Below are positions 31,915-40,513 of a stretch of 64,000 nucleotides of DNA, piece by piece (position 1 is the stretch's first letter; each line of letters begins with the position of its first letter). Origin of the DNA: Mucilaginibacter sp. 44-25 (GTDB taxonomy: Bacteria > Bacteroidota > Bacteroidia > Sphingobacteriales > Sphingobacteriaceae). The translations under genes and the position numbers were made by a program. Under the pieces are notes generated by a model. The model had not been told where the DNA came from and did no database searches. It worked only from the letters and a program-made list of their open reading frames with translations. The stretch lies in NCBI GenBank assembly GCA_001898335.1, contig MKTS01000013.1, positions 434,001 to 498,000 on the forward strand. Reading direction: 5' to 3'.

Positions 31915-32916
31915 ATGCAAAAAGTAAAAATCATTAGTGCCCTACTCCTGTTCCTGTCATTCGCAGCTAAAAGCCAGTCTGTTATTCCCCTTCAATCTGG
32001 CAAGTTAACCAGTATCCGCGGATTATCGGTAGTAGATGACCATATTGCCTGGCTTAGCGGAAGCAAAGGCACTGTAGCCTTTACATTAGATGGAGGAAAA
32101 TCCTGGAGTTGGCAGCAAATTAAGGGATATGAAAAATCTGATTTCAGGGATATAGAAGCCTTCTCTGATAAAGAAGCGATCATCATGAGTTCGGGTAGTC
32201 CGGCTTATATCTTAAAAACCACCGATGGAGGCATAACCTGGGCCAAAAAATTTGAACAGGCCGACACTACCTACTTTTTAGATGCGATGGATTTTAAGGA
32301 TCCTGCGCATGGTTTTGTTTTAGGCGACCCCATTAACGGGAAATTTTTGCTGCTAAAAACCGATAATGGCGGAGAAACCTGGTCCCCAGCCCAAAACTCA
32401 CCAGATGCTTACAAAAATGAAGCGGCCTTTGCGGCCAGCGGAACCTGCATACGTACAACTAAGAGCAATATTGTAATAGTTAGTGGTGGTGCAAAAAGCA
32501 GATTGATTAGTTCAAACGATGGGGGTAATAATTGGCATTATACAGAACTTCCGCTCACAGATGGTACACCAAGCCGGGGTGCGTTTTCTGTAGCGCTTGA
32601 TGATAAACCGAAAGTTGTTGTGGGAGGAAATTATGCTAAAGACAAAATAAAAGATTCTGTTGCAGTATTATTAAATAAAAAAAATAAGCTTTTATTTCCC
32701 TCTATTGGTCCCGATGGTTTTCAATCCTCGGTAGAGCATATTAAAGCTAATGTATATTTATCTACTGGCACTTCCGGTACCAACATAAGTACTGATGGCG
32801 GCAACACCTGGAAAAAAATTGACGACAAAAGTTACAACGTTTGCCGTAAGGCGAAGAACGGAAAATTGGTTTTATTGGCGGGTGACAGAGGGTCTGTGGG
32901 TTTATTTAAATTTTAA
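31915..32916 (+). CDS. YCF48/BNR-repeat secreted protein
   Basis: A 333-aa protein with signal peptide (MQKVKIISALLLFLSFAAKS). Repeats of the BNR/Asp-box type follow: DGGKSWSWQQIKG, DGGITWAKKFE, NGGETWSPAQ, DGGNNWHYTEL and DGGNTWKKID. They form a beta-propeller of the YCF48-like class, found in Bacteroidota as oxidoreductase-annotated periplasmic proteins. No catalytic site is evident, so binding or assembly is as likely as enzymatic activity. TATCTTCG at 31891-31898 is a near match to the -7 element. It lies between tRNA genes with no operon partner. Confidence 0.85.
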   Translation: MQKVKIISALLLFLSFAAKSQSVIPLQSGKLTSIRGLSVVDDHIAWLSGSKGTVAFTLDGGKSWSWQQIKGYEKSDFRDIEAFSDKEAIIMSSGSPAYILKTTDGGITWAKKFEQADTTYFLDAMDFKDPAHGFVLGDPINGKFLLLKTDNGGETWSPAQNSPDAYKNEAAFAASGTCIRTTKSNIVIVSGGAKSRLISSNDGGNNWHYTELPLTDGTPSRGAFSVALDDKPKVVVGGNYAKDKIKDSVAVLLNKKNKLLFPSIGPDGFQSSVEHIKANVYLSTGTSGTNISTDGGNTWKKIDDKSYNVCRKAKNGKLVLLAGDRGSVGLFKF

Positions 32917-32969
32917 TATTTTGTGTAATAGGCACTTATTGTAAACTTTACAATAATTTTAAAATAGAC

Positions 32970-33000
32970 TTGCAAGCAATTACAATTAAGCCTATATTTG
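32970..33000 (+). promoter_or_regulatory. Promoter of tRNA-Lys
   Basis: TTG at 32970-32972, 20 bp, then the perfect -7 element TATATTTG at 32993-33000. It lies 47 bp before the mature tRNA. Confidence 0.65.
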
Positions 33001-33047
33001 CACCACTTTAACGGAAAAGGATAATATAATCCACTAAGTTAAAATAT

Positions 33048-33120
33048 GATTCCGTAGCTCAGCCGGTAGAGCATAACACTTTTAATGTTGGGGTCCTGGG
33101 TTCGAGTCCCAGCGGGATCA
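33048..33120 (+). tRNA. tRNA-Lys (anticodon TTT)
   Basis: A 73-nt tRNA: GATTCCG/CGGGATC acceptor with discriminator A, D stem GCTC/GAGC, anticodon loop CTTTTAA giving TTT, and T arm CTGGG-TTCGAGT-CCCAG. Its 3' end faces an integrase gene and an AT-rich island, the classical attachment site arrangement. Confidence 0.97.
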
Positions 33121-33164
33121 CAGAGACGAACAGAATACCAGAGTTCGTAGCCGGTTTTTGAAGT

Positions 33165-33194
33165 AAGAGCCTCTTGAAAAAGAGGCTCTTTTTT
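33165..33194 (+). terminator. Intrinsic terminator after tRNA-Lys
   Basis: AAGAGCCTCTT-GAAA-AAGAGGCTCTT is an 11-bp perfect stem followed by TTTT (33191-33194). It separates the tRNA transcript from the integrase gene. Confidence 0.95.
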
Positions 33195-33297
33195 GTTTAA
33201 ACGCGGTTTTTAGCTTTAAAACCAACTTTTTTCAAATCCATCCCTCCGCTTTTCTCAAAAATTTCAATACAAGTTAGTTCAATGTAATTCAAAGTAA

Positions 33298-33347
33298 TCG
33301 GTGACCTATTCGGTGACCTATACTTTCTTCCGAAATTAGGTCACCGA
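33298..33347. repeat. TCGGTGACCTAT direct and inverted sites
   Basis: TCGGTGACCTAT is repeated in tandem (33298-33309 and 33310-33321) and inverted as TAGGTCACCGA (33337-33347). It lies between the tRNA terminator and the integrase start. Such clusters are typical arm-type or operator sites of integrases. Confidence 0.8.
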
Positions 33348-33423
33348 ATTAATACTGGTGCCTTGTACCGGTTTGATTTTCAGTTTAAAAACGTATGGTT
33401 TCAATTTTTTAAACAAAAATCTC

Positions 33424-34668
33424 ATGAAAGTAAATGAAGATCTTTCTATTTTATTTTGGCTAAAACGCCAAAAAGCCACAAAAGAAGGTTTAGTGCCTAT
33501 TTATGTCCGTATAACCGTAAAAGGTGGACGGACTGAATTTTCTTCCGGTAAAAAAGTTCATCCGGATTATTGGGATGAAGAATCGGCAACTGCATTAAGT
33601 GGCTGTCCTGAATATAAGCTCATTAATAGCTATATAGTAAAAACTAAGGCAGAGTTAGAAATGCATTACAATCAGGTATCCGCTGTAAACAAGAGAGTTC
33701 ATCCTGATATGATTAAGGAAGCCTATATGCCAAAACAGGTTTTACAAAAATCATTAATGCAAGCTTTCAAACTGCATAATGATGAATTTGCAGAAAGAGT
33801 GAGCAAGAACAAAGGCAGCAGCGGCACTTTGGCGCGATATGAGCGACTAAAAGATAAGGTGCAGGATTTTCTAAAGAAAAAATACAAACTGGCCGATATG
33901 GCCTTAGAAGATATTGAAATGGCACTTGCCGTTAATTTTTTTCACTATATGACAATGGAAAACATTTGCGACAATACAGCGATGAAATATGTTAAAACCT
34001 TAAAGCAAATCATTGATCGTGCAATAGATGAAGGTTGGATAAAGCATAACACCATATCAGGATTTAAGTGTACCTACAAAGACCCTGACAGGGAAACACT
34101 TGAAATGCACGAGTTAGTTGGGATGTATGAAAAAGAAATTGCTGTAGAACGTTTGGCGGAAGTGCGTGATGTGTATGTGTTTTGCTGCTTTACCGGCTAC
34201 GCTTATGAAACCGTATATAATCTTGAACCAGCAAATATTTTCAAAGGCTTGGACGGTAAACTTTGGATTACTAAAGACCGACAAAAGACTGGTGTTGAAG
34301 AAACAGTGCCATTATTACCTATCGCCCTGGCAATTATTGAAAAATACAAAAATCATCCTTATTGCGTAAACGAAAATAAATTACTCCCTGTTAACAGCAA
34401 CGTTCGATACAATGCCTACATCAAAGAAGTTGCAACAATTTGCGGTATTAAGAAAGAACTTACCACCCACACTGCAAGACACACTTTTGCAACAACCGTT
34501 CTTCTTGAGAATGATGTACCAATAGAAACAGTAGGAAAATTATTAGGCCACAAAGATTTACGATCAACTCAAATTTATGCTAAGATTACTAAGCGTAAAA
34601 TCAGTAATAATATGAAAGTATTGGAAAGTAAAATTTTTAGTGACCAGGGGTTATTAAAAGTTTCATAA
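33424..34668 (+). CDS. Tyrosine recombinase / integrase
   Basis: 414 aa from ATG 33424 (MKVNEDLSILFWLKRQ). The N-terminal arm-binding domain (KATKEGLVPIYVRITVKGGR), a SAM-like core-binding domain (GTLARYERLKDKVQDFLKK) and the catalytic domain with HTARHTFATT (about 350) and LLGHKDLRSTQIYAKI (including the Tyr) are present. The usual first Arg region reads CCFTGYAYETVYNL, so the box I Arg is replaced, as in many Bacteroidota conjugative-element integrases. It should act at the adjacent tRNA-Lys 3' end. A perfect hairpin follows the stop. Confidence 0.95.
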   Translation: MKVNEDLSILFWLKRQKATKEGLVPIYVRITVKGGRTEFSSGKKVHPDYWDEESATALSGCPEYKLINSYIVKTKAELEMHYNQVSAVNKRVHPDMIKEAYMPKQVLQKSLMQAFKLHNDEFAERVSKNKGSSGTLARYERLKDKVQDFLKKKYKLADMALEDIEMALAVNFFHYMTMENICDNTAMKYVKTLKQIIDRAIDEGWIKHNTISGFKCTYKDPDRETLEMHELVGMYEKEIAVERLAEVRDVYVFCCFTGYAYETVYNLEPANIFKGLDGKLWITKDRQKTGVEETVPLLPIALAIIEKYKNHPYCVNENKLLPVNSNVRYNAYIKEVATICGIKKELTTHTARHTFATTVLLENDVPIETVGKLLGHKDLRSTQIYAKITKRKISNNMKVLESKIFSDQGLLKVS

Positions 34669-34671
34669 AGC

Positions 34672-34704
34672 CAACTTGATATCACAGATTGTGATATCAA
34701 GTTG
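34672..34704 (+). terminator. Hairpin after integrase
   Basis: CAACTTGATATCACA-GAT-TGTGATATCAAGTTG has 15-bp perfect arms, starting 3 bp after the integrase stop codon. The following TTATTACTTTAT is only weakly T-rich, so it may be a processing hairpin rather than a strong terminator. Confidence 0.6.
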
Positions 34705-34731
34705 TTATTACTTTATCAGTTTATTATAATT

Positions 34732-35727
34732 ATGAAAAAGCAAATAGAAAGTCAGTTTATAGAGGTTGTGAAATTAATTCAAAACTCTCGTTTTAATGCT
34801 TATAAAGCAGTAAACACGGAACTTATTGATTTGTATTGGAGGATTGGTGAATATATTAGTATTCGGATTATTAATGAGGAATGGGGCAAGTCAATAGTTA
34901 TTCGATTGGCCCAGTATATCCAAAGCGCTGAACCCGATATCCAAGGATTTTCCGATAAAAATTTATGGCGGATGAAGCAATTTTTTGAAACTTATAAGGA
35001 TCATCCAAAACTCTCAGCACTGCTGAGAGAAAATACATGGACGAACAACCTGGCAATTTTCAGCCGTTCCAAGTCAATTGAAGAAAAAGAATTTTATTTA
35101 AGGTTGTGCGCCAAAGAAATGTACAGTTCAAGAGAATTAGAACGGCAAATGAATAGTGGTGTTTTTGAAAGAGTAATGATCGGCAATCAAAAACTCTCAT
35201 CAGTGATGAGAGAATTAAAGCCAAATATTTCCCACGGCTTTAAAGACACATATGTTTTTGAGTTTCTCAATCTTCCCGAGATTCATAGTGAAGGCGAATT
35301 ACAACATGCCCTGATAGCCCAAATGAAAAATGTAATTTTAGAATTGGGTAAGGACTTCCTATTTATGGATGAACAATATAGAATCCAAGTAGGCAACAGT
35401 GATTTCTACATTGATTTAGTATTTTATCATCGAAGCCTGCAATGTTTAATTGCATTCGAGTTGAAAGCTGATAAATTCAAACCGGAGCATCTCGGTCAGT
35501 TAAACTTCTATTTAGAAGCTTTGGATAGGGATGTGAAGAAGCAACATGAAAATCCCTCTATTGGGATTCTTTTATGTAAAAATAAAGATATTGAGGTTGT
35601 TGAGTATGCACTAAGCAGAAATTTATCGCCAGCAATGGTTGCAGAATATCAAACGATACTACCTGAAAAGAAAGCCCTGCAGCGGAGGTTTCATGAAATC
35701 TTTGAAAATGTAAGCAACACTAATTAA
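34732..35727 (+). CDS. DUF1016 PD-(D/E)XK nuclease (YhcG-like)
   Basis: 331 aa from ATG 34732. The N-terminal DUF1016 domain carries ELIDLYWRIGEYISIRI and PDIQGFSDKNLWRMKQFFE. The C-terminal nuclease domain holds DFYIDLVFYHRSLQCLIAFELK, i.e. Asp and Glu-x-Lys of the PD-(D/E)XK fold (about residues 225-245), then LGQLNFYLEALD. The family is common in defence islands and beside restriction systems, but its target is not established. It lies between the integrase and the McrBC pair with 186 bp of AT-rich spacer after it. Confidence 0.9.
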   Translation: MKKQIESQFIEVVKLIQNSRFNAYKAVNTELIDLYWRIGEYISIRIINEEWGKSIVIRLAQYIQSAEPDIQGFSDKNLWRMKQFFETYKDHPKLSALLRENTWTNNLAIFSRSKSIEEKEFYLRLCAKEMYSSRELERQMNSGVFERVMIGNQKLSSVMRELKPNISHGFKDTYVFEFLNLPEIHSEGELQHALIAQMKNVILELGKDFLFMDEQYRIQVGNSDFYIDLVFYHRSLQCLIAFELKADKFKPEHLGQLNFYLEALDRDVKKQHENPSIGILLCKNKDIEVVEYALSRNLSPAMVAEYQTILPEKKALQRRFHEIFENVSNTN

Positions 35728-35869
35728 AGTGGATTAAAAAAGCCAGGGTCTATTCAATCATTTATTGATTCCCACAAAATATAAACTGAATTTTGAAAGA
35801 TTTTTAATATTAAAGCCCCAGATAATTGTTTAATTAAATGATATTCAATCATTATTTAACAATTTTAAA

Positions 35870-35888
35870 AAAGATTATAATAATCTTT
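35870..35888. promoter_or_regulatory. Palindrome upstream of mcrB
   Basis: AAAGATTA-TAA-TAATCTTT has 8-bp perfect arms and ends 25 bp before the GTG of the McrB gene. Position suggests an operator for autoregulation; no further evidence. Confidence 0.4.
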
Positions 35889-35913
35889 ACCTTAACGTCC
35901 TAAATAGAAATAC

Positions 35914-38262
35914 GTGACCCAGACCGAAATTAAAAATGGAATCAATGAAATATGTGAAATTTCTTTGGAAGTAGATTCCTTTTACCATGATAATTCCGCA
36001 TTAGTTAGTAAGTTGAACTCAGTTCCAAAATCGGATATTGAAAAAGCGATTAATTACTATGCGCCTCGTACAGGTGTAATTGTTGATTTAAGAAAAGAAG
36101 TGCTCGACTATTTAAATAGCGGCAATAAGTTGGACATTCCAAAACTTGATGGTTTTGTGCTTAAACATAAAACTGGTAAAGAAAATCAATATAGGGCATA
36201 TAAAAATTATTACTCTATCTTTTTTCCGATAATAACTTTTTATGGACATAACTCAATCAGAGACTTCATAGATAGTTTCATTAAAGAAATTATCATTGAT
36301 TTGAATATTGATGGTGAGGTCAAAAGTATATATTTTGATTTCCAAGGTGCAAGGCAACAGGGCAGCGACAGGCTTTGGTTAGCGATATACAACATTAAAC
36401 AAGAAACACAATCTACGGGATTACAATTTTTCCTCGATTTTTACAAAGGCAAGGTAAAATATGGAATATATCGGCATTCAGATAAAACATATGTAAAAGG
36501 ACCGGTTGAGAATCTACCCAACAACTTTGTTTACGATGACATGATAAAACTGTTCGCAGAAAACAAAAATTTAATTGTTAGTGATGTTCCTGAAAAAGAT
36601 GCCATTTTAAATATTGCCCTTGAAAATCATCGACTTTATAAGATCTCTCATGGGTCGTTCAAATCTAAGTCTAAAGAAATCACATTAAACACGTTTATAG
36701 AAAACCAATGGATAGTTATTCATGAAAATACAGGTAAGGGACAATCAGACGCCTTTAAAAATGAATTAACAGACGGTGATTTTGTATATATTACTTTAGG
36801 TGGAAACGAACTATTGTCATTAGCCAAAGTTAAGGCAGGTTCATGGGGGTATATTCCAGAAGATATAACTGGTGAAGAAGGTTGGATTTATAGAGAAGTA
36901 GAATATTTTAAAAAGCCCATAAAAACCGATATATCAGATTTAAAATCCTTTAAGGAGTTTATATATCCCAGTGGAAACAGCACATTGACTGAAATTACTG
37001 TTGACAAAATTGATGAAGCAAATGAGCGGATATTCGAACCTTTTTTTTTCGTACACTTTATATCGGAAGATGCGACGGAACTAAAAGCGAATGGGGAAGT
37101 AGTTAAGTTACCGAACAATGTAATTTTATTCGGCCCTCCGGGAACGGGGAAAACTTATAAGAGTATTGAGGAGGCAGTAAAGGTAATTCAAGGGGTAATT
37201 AGTCTAAATCATGAAGAAAATAAATCTGTTTTTGACAATCTTAAAAAAGAGGGACAAATTGAATTCATAACTTTTCATCAGAATTATTCTTATGAAGATT
37301 TCATGGTTGGGATTCGGCCAGATATTGAATCGGATCAATTAAAGTTCAAGCCATATAAAGGAATTTTCTACGAAATTGCGAAACGCGCTCGGGATAATTA
37401 CGCCGCCTCATCTTTGGAAAAGCCTAAAGAGCGGAGTTTTCAAGAGGTATTTGCAGAGATCATAAAACCCCTGTCTGAAACCGGGCAGTCGGTGAAAATA
37501 AAGATGTCATCAGGTATTGAATATACAATAACGGATGTGGGTGACTATTCAATCCATTTCAGTAAACCTAATGGCACATCACTTCATACTTTAAGTATTC
37601 AAACATTGGAAGAAATAGTAGACGGATTAAGAGAATTTGCCAGCGGTTTAGGACCTTATTACAATCCTCTCGCTAATTTAATAAGGGAAAGGAAAAAGGA
37701 AATTAAAAGTAATCGAACTGAACCCAAAAAAAATTATGTTTTAATTATAGATGAGATCAATAGAGCAAACATATCTAAGGTATTTGGTGAATTAATAACA
37801 CTTTTAGAAGAAGACAAGCGAATCGGTAAAAAAAATGAATTGCGTTTAACGTTGCCTAATGGAGAGAAAGAATTTGGAGTCCCTCCTAACCTGTACATTA
37901 TAGGTACGATGAATACCGCTGATAAATCAATCGCCCTTATCGACATAGCCCTGAGAAGGCGTTTTGAATTTATTGGCTATTTCCCTGATTATACAAGACT
38001 CGAAGAAAATGAAGGGCTATTATTAAAGAAAATAAACCAGGAAATCTATGCTCGGAAAAAATCTGCGGATTTTTTAATCGGGCATGCTTATTTTATGGCT
38101 GGGATTGAAACCAGCAAAGTTTTAAAGAATAAAGTAATACCACTGTTAATAGAGTATTTCTCTGGAAAAATCGACGTTGTGGAAGAAATTTTGAAAGATA
38201 CTGGATGGAATATTACCTATGATATTCAAAAATACGATTGGAACGTAGAATTTAAATTATAA
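35914..38262 (+). CDS. mcrB: McrB-like AAA+ GTPase of a modification-dependent restriction system
   Basis: 782 aa from GTG 35914. The N-terminal ~290 residues are a variable target-recognition region. About 275-340 (NQWIVIHENTGKG, DGDFVYITLGGNELLSLAKV) resembles an EVE/PUA-type modified-base reader. The motor domain has Walker A GPPGTGKT (408-415), YSYEDFMVGIRPDIE, Walker B YVLIIDEINRANISKVFGEL (about 607-626), and the McrB hallmark GTMNTADKSIALID (about 665). It pulls DNA toward the McrC nuclease after binding modified cytosines or related marks. The last base of its stop is the first of the McrC ATG. Confidence 0.93.
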   Translation: MTQTEIKNGINEICEISLEVDSFYHDNSALVSKLNSVPKSDIEKAINYYAPRTGVIVDLRKEVLDYLNSGNKLDIPKLDGFVLKHKTGKENQYRAYKNYYSIFFPIITFYGHNSIRDFIDSFIKEIIIDLNIDGEVKSIYFDFQGARQQGSDRLWLAIYNIKQETQSTGLQFFLDFYKGKVKYGIYRHSDKTYVKGPVENLPNNFVYDDMIKLFAENKNLIVSDVPEKDAILNIALENHRLYKISHGSFKSKSKEITLNTFIENQWIVIHENTGKGQSDAFKNELTDGDFVYITLGGNELLSLAKVKAGSWGYIPEDITGEEGWIYREVEYFKKPIKTDISDLKSFKEFIYPSGNSTLTEITVDKIDEANERIFEPFFFVHFISEDATELKANGEVVKLPNNVILFGPPGTGKTYKSIEEAVKVIQGVISLNHEENKSVFDNLKKEGQIEFITFHQNYSYEDFMVGIRPDIESDQLKFKPYKGIFYEIAKRARDNYAASSLEKPKERSFQEVFAEIIKPLSETGQSVKIKMSSGIEYTITDVGDYSIHFSKPNGTSLHTLSIQTLEEIVDGLREFASGLGPYYNPLANLIRERKKEIKSNRTEPKKNYVLIIDEINRANISKVFGELITLLEEDKRIGKKNELRLTLPNGEKEFGVPPNLYIIGTMNTADKSIALIDIALRRRFEFIGYFPDYTRLEENEGLLLKKINQEIYARKKSADFLIGHAYFMAGIETSKVLKNKVIPLLIEYFSGKIDVVEEILKDTGWNITYDIQKYDWNVEFKL

Positions 38263-39581
38263 TGCATATCCTTTTTGAATATGGCGAACAAATCACAGTT
38301 CCTAATAGAAAGGACCTTGAAATTTATTTATATTCGATTTGGCATAATTACAAAGATTTATGGCCAAAGGTTCCTGATGAAAAAGTAGATGTAGCTAATA
38401 AGGAATATCAACCATTTTTATCCTTTGATGGTAACTATGCAAAAGCCAATAACTATGTAGGGTTTGTCAACTTTGAGGGACTGACAATTGAAATATATCC
38501 GAAAGTTTTTCAATTTATGCCCATCCTGGACAAAGGGTTGATGCATAATCATTTATTGTTTTGGTTTAGCTATTGTAAGAAAGTTAAGTTTCCGTTCAAT
38601 CAGTCCTTTTTAGAGAATTCCAACATTGAGTCACTGCCTGAATTAATTATATACTTAATCTCCAAGCAAATCTATGATACAATAAGTGCACAGCCGTTCA
38701 TGGCTTATGAAGAAATAGAGGAATCATTATGGTTTCCTAAAGGGAGGATTAATTTCAATAGATATACAAATAGTTTAGCACACGGAAAAAATCATTTAAT
38801 TGATTGTGATCACCAACCTTTTTTATTTGATAATTCACTTAATCGGACCATCAAGTACTGCGCAAGATTGCTCAAATCCATAACAGAACTACAGACAAAT
38901 CAACAATTATTAGATGAAGTTTTATTTATCTTAGATGAGGTTGAAGACACTGTACAAACTGTAAATCAACTAAATCAAATTAATGTATCTTCCCTTTTTA
39001 CGGGATATGAAGAGGTAGTACAAAGTTGCAGGATGATATTAGAGAACCAGATTTATTCTTATTCACAATTTGAAATGAAAAATTGGAGTTTGTTTTTTCC
39101 AATGGAATTTATTTTTGAAGATTTTATTTCTGGTTTTATTCAAACCAATTTCAGCAAGGAATATTTAATTGAACCCCAAAAATCGGATTTATATTTACAT
39201 CAATCTCCTAAGACCTTCAACCTGCAACATGATATATTACTTACCCATAAAGTAACTAACGACAAAATAATCATCGATACGAAATATAAACCAAGATGGG
39301 GATTGCTTTCAAGCGACAATAAAAAAGGCGTTAGCCAAATAGACCTATATCAAATGATTAGTTACTCCTACAGACGAGGTATTAAAAAGGTACTGCTAAT
39401 TTATCCCAATACATCGGAACAACTCGCAGATGATTTTACATTTATTATAGAAAATGCCAATAGTAAGGAAGAGATTAAAATTAAAGTAATTGATGTTCCT
39501 TTTTGGTCAAGTACTGATTTTACCAAAATAAAACAGACTCTTTTAACAAAACTTACTAATGTTTTTGGAAACGAATTTTAA
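38262..39581 (+). CDS. mcrC: McrC nuclease subunit
   Basis: 439 aa, overlapping the McrB stop by one base. The N-terminal region (NYVGFVNFEGLTIEIYPKVF) and PEFLIY-like helices match the McrBC 5-methylcytosine restriction subunit McrC. The C-terminal PD-(D/E)XK nuclease has NLQHDILLTHK and IIIDTKYKPRWG (Asp-x-Lys, about residue 338), then ISQ/DLYQMISYSYRRGIKKVLLI. With McrB it cleaves modified foreign DNA. It appears complete. Confidence 0.93.
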   Translation: MHILFEYGEQITVPNRKDLEIYLYSIWHNYKDLWPKVPDEKVDVANKEYQPFLSFDGNYAKANNYVGFVNFEGLTIEIYPKVFQFMPILDKGLMHNHLLFWFSYCKKVKFPFNQSFLENSNIESLPELIIYLISKQIYDTISAQPFMAYEEIEESLWFPKGRINFNRYTNSLAHGKNHLIDCDHQPFLFDNSLNRTIKYCARLLKSITELQTNQQLLDEVLFILDEVEDTVQTVNQLNQINVSSLFTGYEEVVQSCRMILENQIYSYSQFEMKNWSLFFPMEFIFEDFISGFIQTNFSKEYLIEPQKSDLYLHQSPKTFNLQHDILLTHKVTNDKIIIDTKYKPRWGLLSSDNKKGVSQIDLYQMISYSYRRGIKKVLLIYPNTSEQLADDFTFIIENANSKEEIKIKVIDVPFWSSTDFTKIKQTLLTKLTNVFGNEF

Positions 39582-39601
39582 CTACTTTGTTAGAAATTCT
39601 A

Positions 39602-40297
39602 TTAAGCTAATAGCCGCTCTAATTTATCTTTCCATTTTTCCCAGTCGGGCATTTCCCGGGTCTGCAAATCAATAAACTTTTGGGTATGATCGTGATGTAC
39701 TAAATGACAAAGTTCATGGATGATAACATATTCAATACAGTGCCGCGGTGCCTTAATTAATTCAGGGTTTAGTATTATCTTCCCTTTAGTGGTACAACTA
39801 CCCCAGCGGGTGGGCATATCTTGAATAAATAAGCCAGTCGGTTGTTTATGATGCTTTTTAAAGCCTTCAACCAAAGGTTTAGCGATGTAGGCAAACTTTT
39901 CATTTGCCTTTTGCCTATACCATTGCTTTAATAATTCACCGGCCTTTGATTTTTCTTTGGTGATGACTTCTATAAAACTTCCCCTGTGCATAACCACCTC
40001 ATTATCACCAATGGTTATTTGTAGGCGATATTGACGGCCAAGATATAGGTGGGTTTCACCGCTAACATATCTGCGTTCAGGCATTTTAGGCTGAAAGCTT
40101 AAAAAGAAACCCTGTTGTTTAATTATCCAGGCGGCTTTCTTTTTTACCTTCTCCAGTATCTTGTCAATCGTTGAATCAATAGGGGCTTTTACAATTACCT
40201 CCATGTCAGGGGTAACAGTAATACCTAATGATTTCCTTTCCGAATAACTAAGATTAAATTGAATTTCTTTTGATCCAAATAGGATAGAATGGGTCAT
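39602..40297 (-). CDS. YgjP-type zinc metalloprotease (M48/DUF45)
   Basis: A 231-aa protein with IIHELCHLVHHDHTQKFIDL, the HExxH zinc motif near residue 188, preceded by TRWGSCTTKGKIILNPELIKAP, the DUF45 signature. Relatives are encoded with type I restriction genes in many genomes, usually after hsdR, and here the HsdR remnant is directly upstream (4 bp). The gene is convergent with mcrC. Cellular target is unknown. The restriction link is a family observation supported by the neighbour. Confidence 0.92.
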   Translation of the reverse strand: MTHSILFGSKEIQFNLSYSERKSLGITVTPDMEVIVKAPIDSTIDKILEKVKKKAAWIIKQQGFFLSFQPKMPERRYVSGETHLYLGRQYRLQITIGDNEVVMHRGSFIEVITKEKSKAGELLKQWYRQKANEKFAYIAKPLVEGFKKHHKQPTGLFIQDMPTRWGSCTTKGKIILNPELIKAPRHCIEYVIIHELCHLVHHDHTQKFIDLQTREMPDWEKWKDKLERLLA

Positions 40298-40300
40298 TAT

Positions 40301-40513
40301 TTATACCTGATTTTAGCAACTTCAACAATCTGATCAGCGATATTATCTATTTCATTAAAGCTAATGGCAATATGATATTTATCTCTAACCTCGTCAATTA
40401 GATAATCGCCAATTAGGTGTACCATTTTCTTTTGTATATTAATATTGGCGGGCGTATTCCAATCCACTTTAATTAAGCCCTGAATAATAGTATCTGCTTC
40501 AAGGCTATTGTTT
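40301..40513 (-). pseudogene. hsdR: HsdR C-terminal remnant (type I restriction R subunit)
   Basis: The minus strand is open for 70 codons from about 40513 to TAA at 40303-40301, with a stop just upstream. The product (ADTIIQGLIKVDWNTPANIN, then QKKMVHLIGDYLIDEVRDKYHI and IADQIVEVAKIRYK) looks like the extreme C-terminus of Bacteroidota HsdR proteins. Position before a YgjP-type gene supports this. The rest of the gene and the other hsd genes are gone. The left edge of the hydrolase gene on the other strand coincides with this break. Confidence 0.6.

Larger units (their letters stand above)
33121..40510 (+). mobile_element. Integrase-carrying defence island at tRNA-Lys, right end deleted
   Basis: Immediately after tRNA-Lys come a tyrosine recombinase and AT-rich genes for a DUF1016 nuclease, McrB, McrC, a YgjP-type metalloprotease and an HsdR remnant. 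The right edge is set where the HsdR reading frame stops and a truncated chromosomal hydrolase begins, at about 40508-40513. No second copy of the tRNA-Lys 3' end was seen near that edge, so the original right attachment site is probably lost. Confidence 0.75.
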
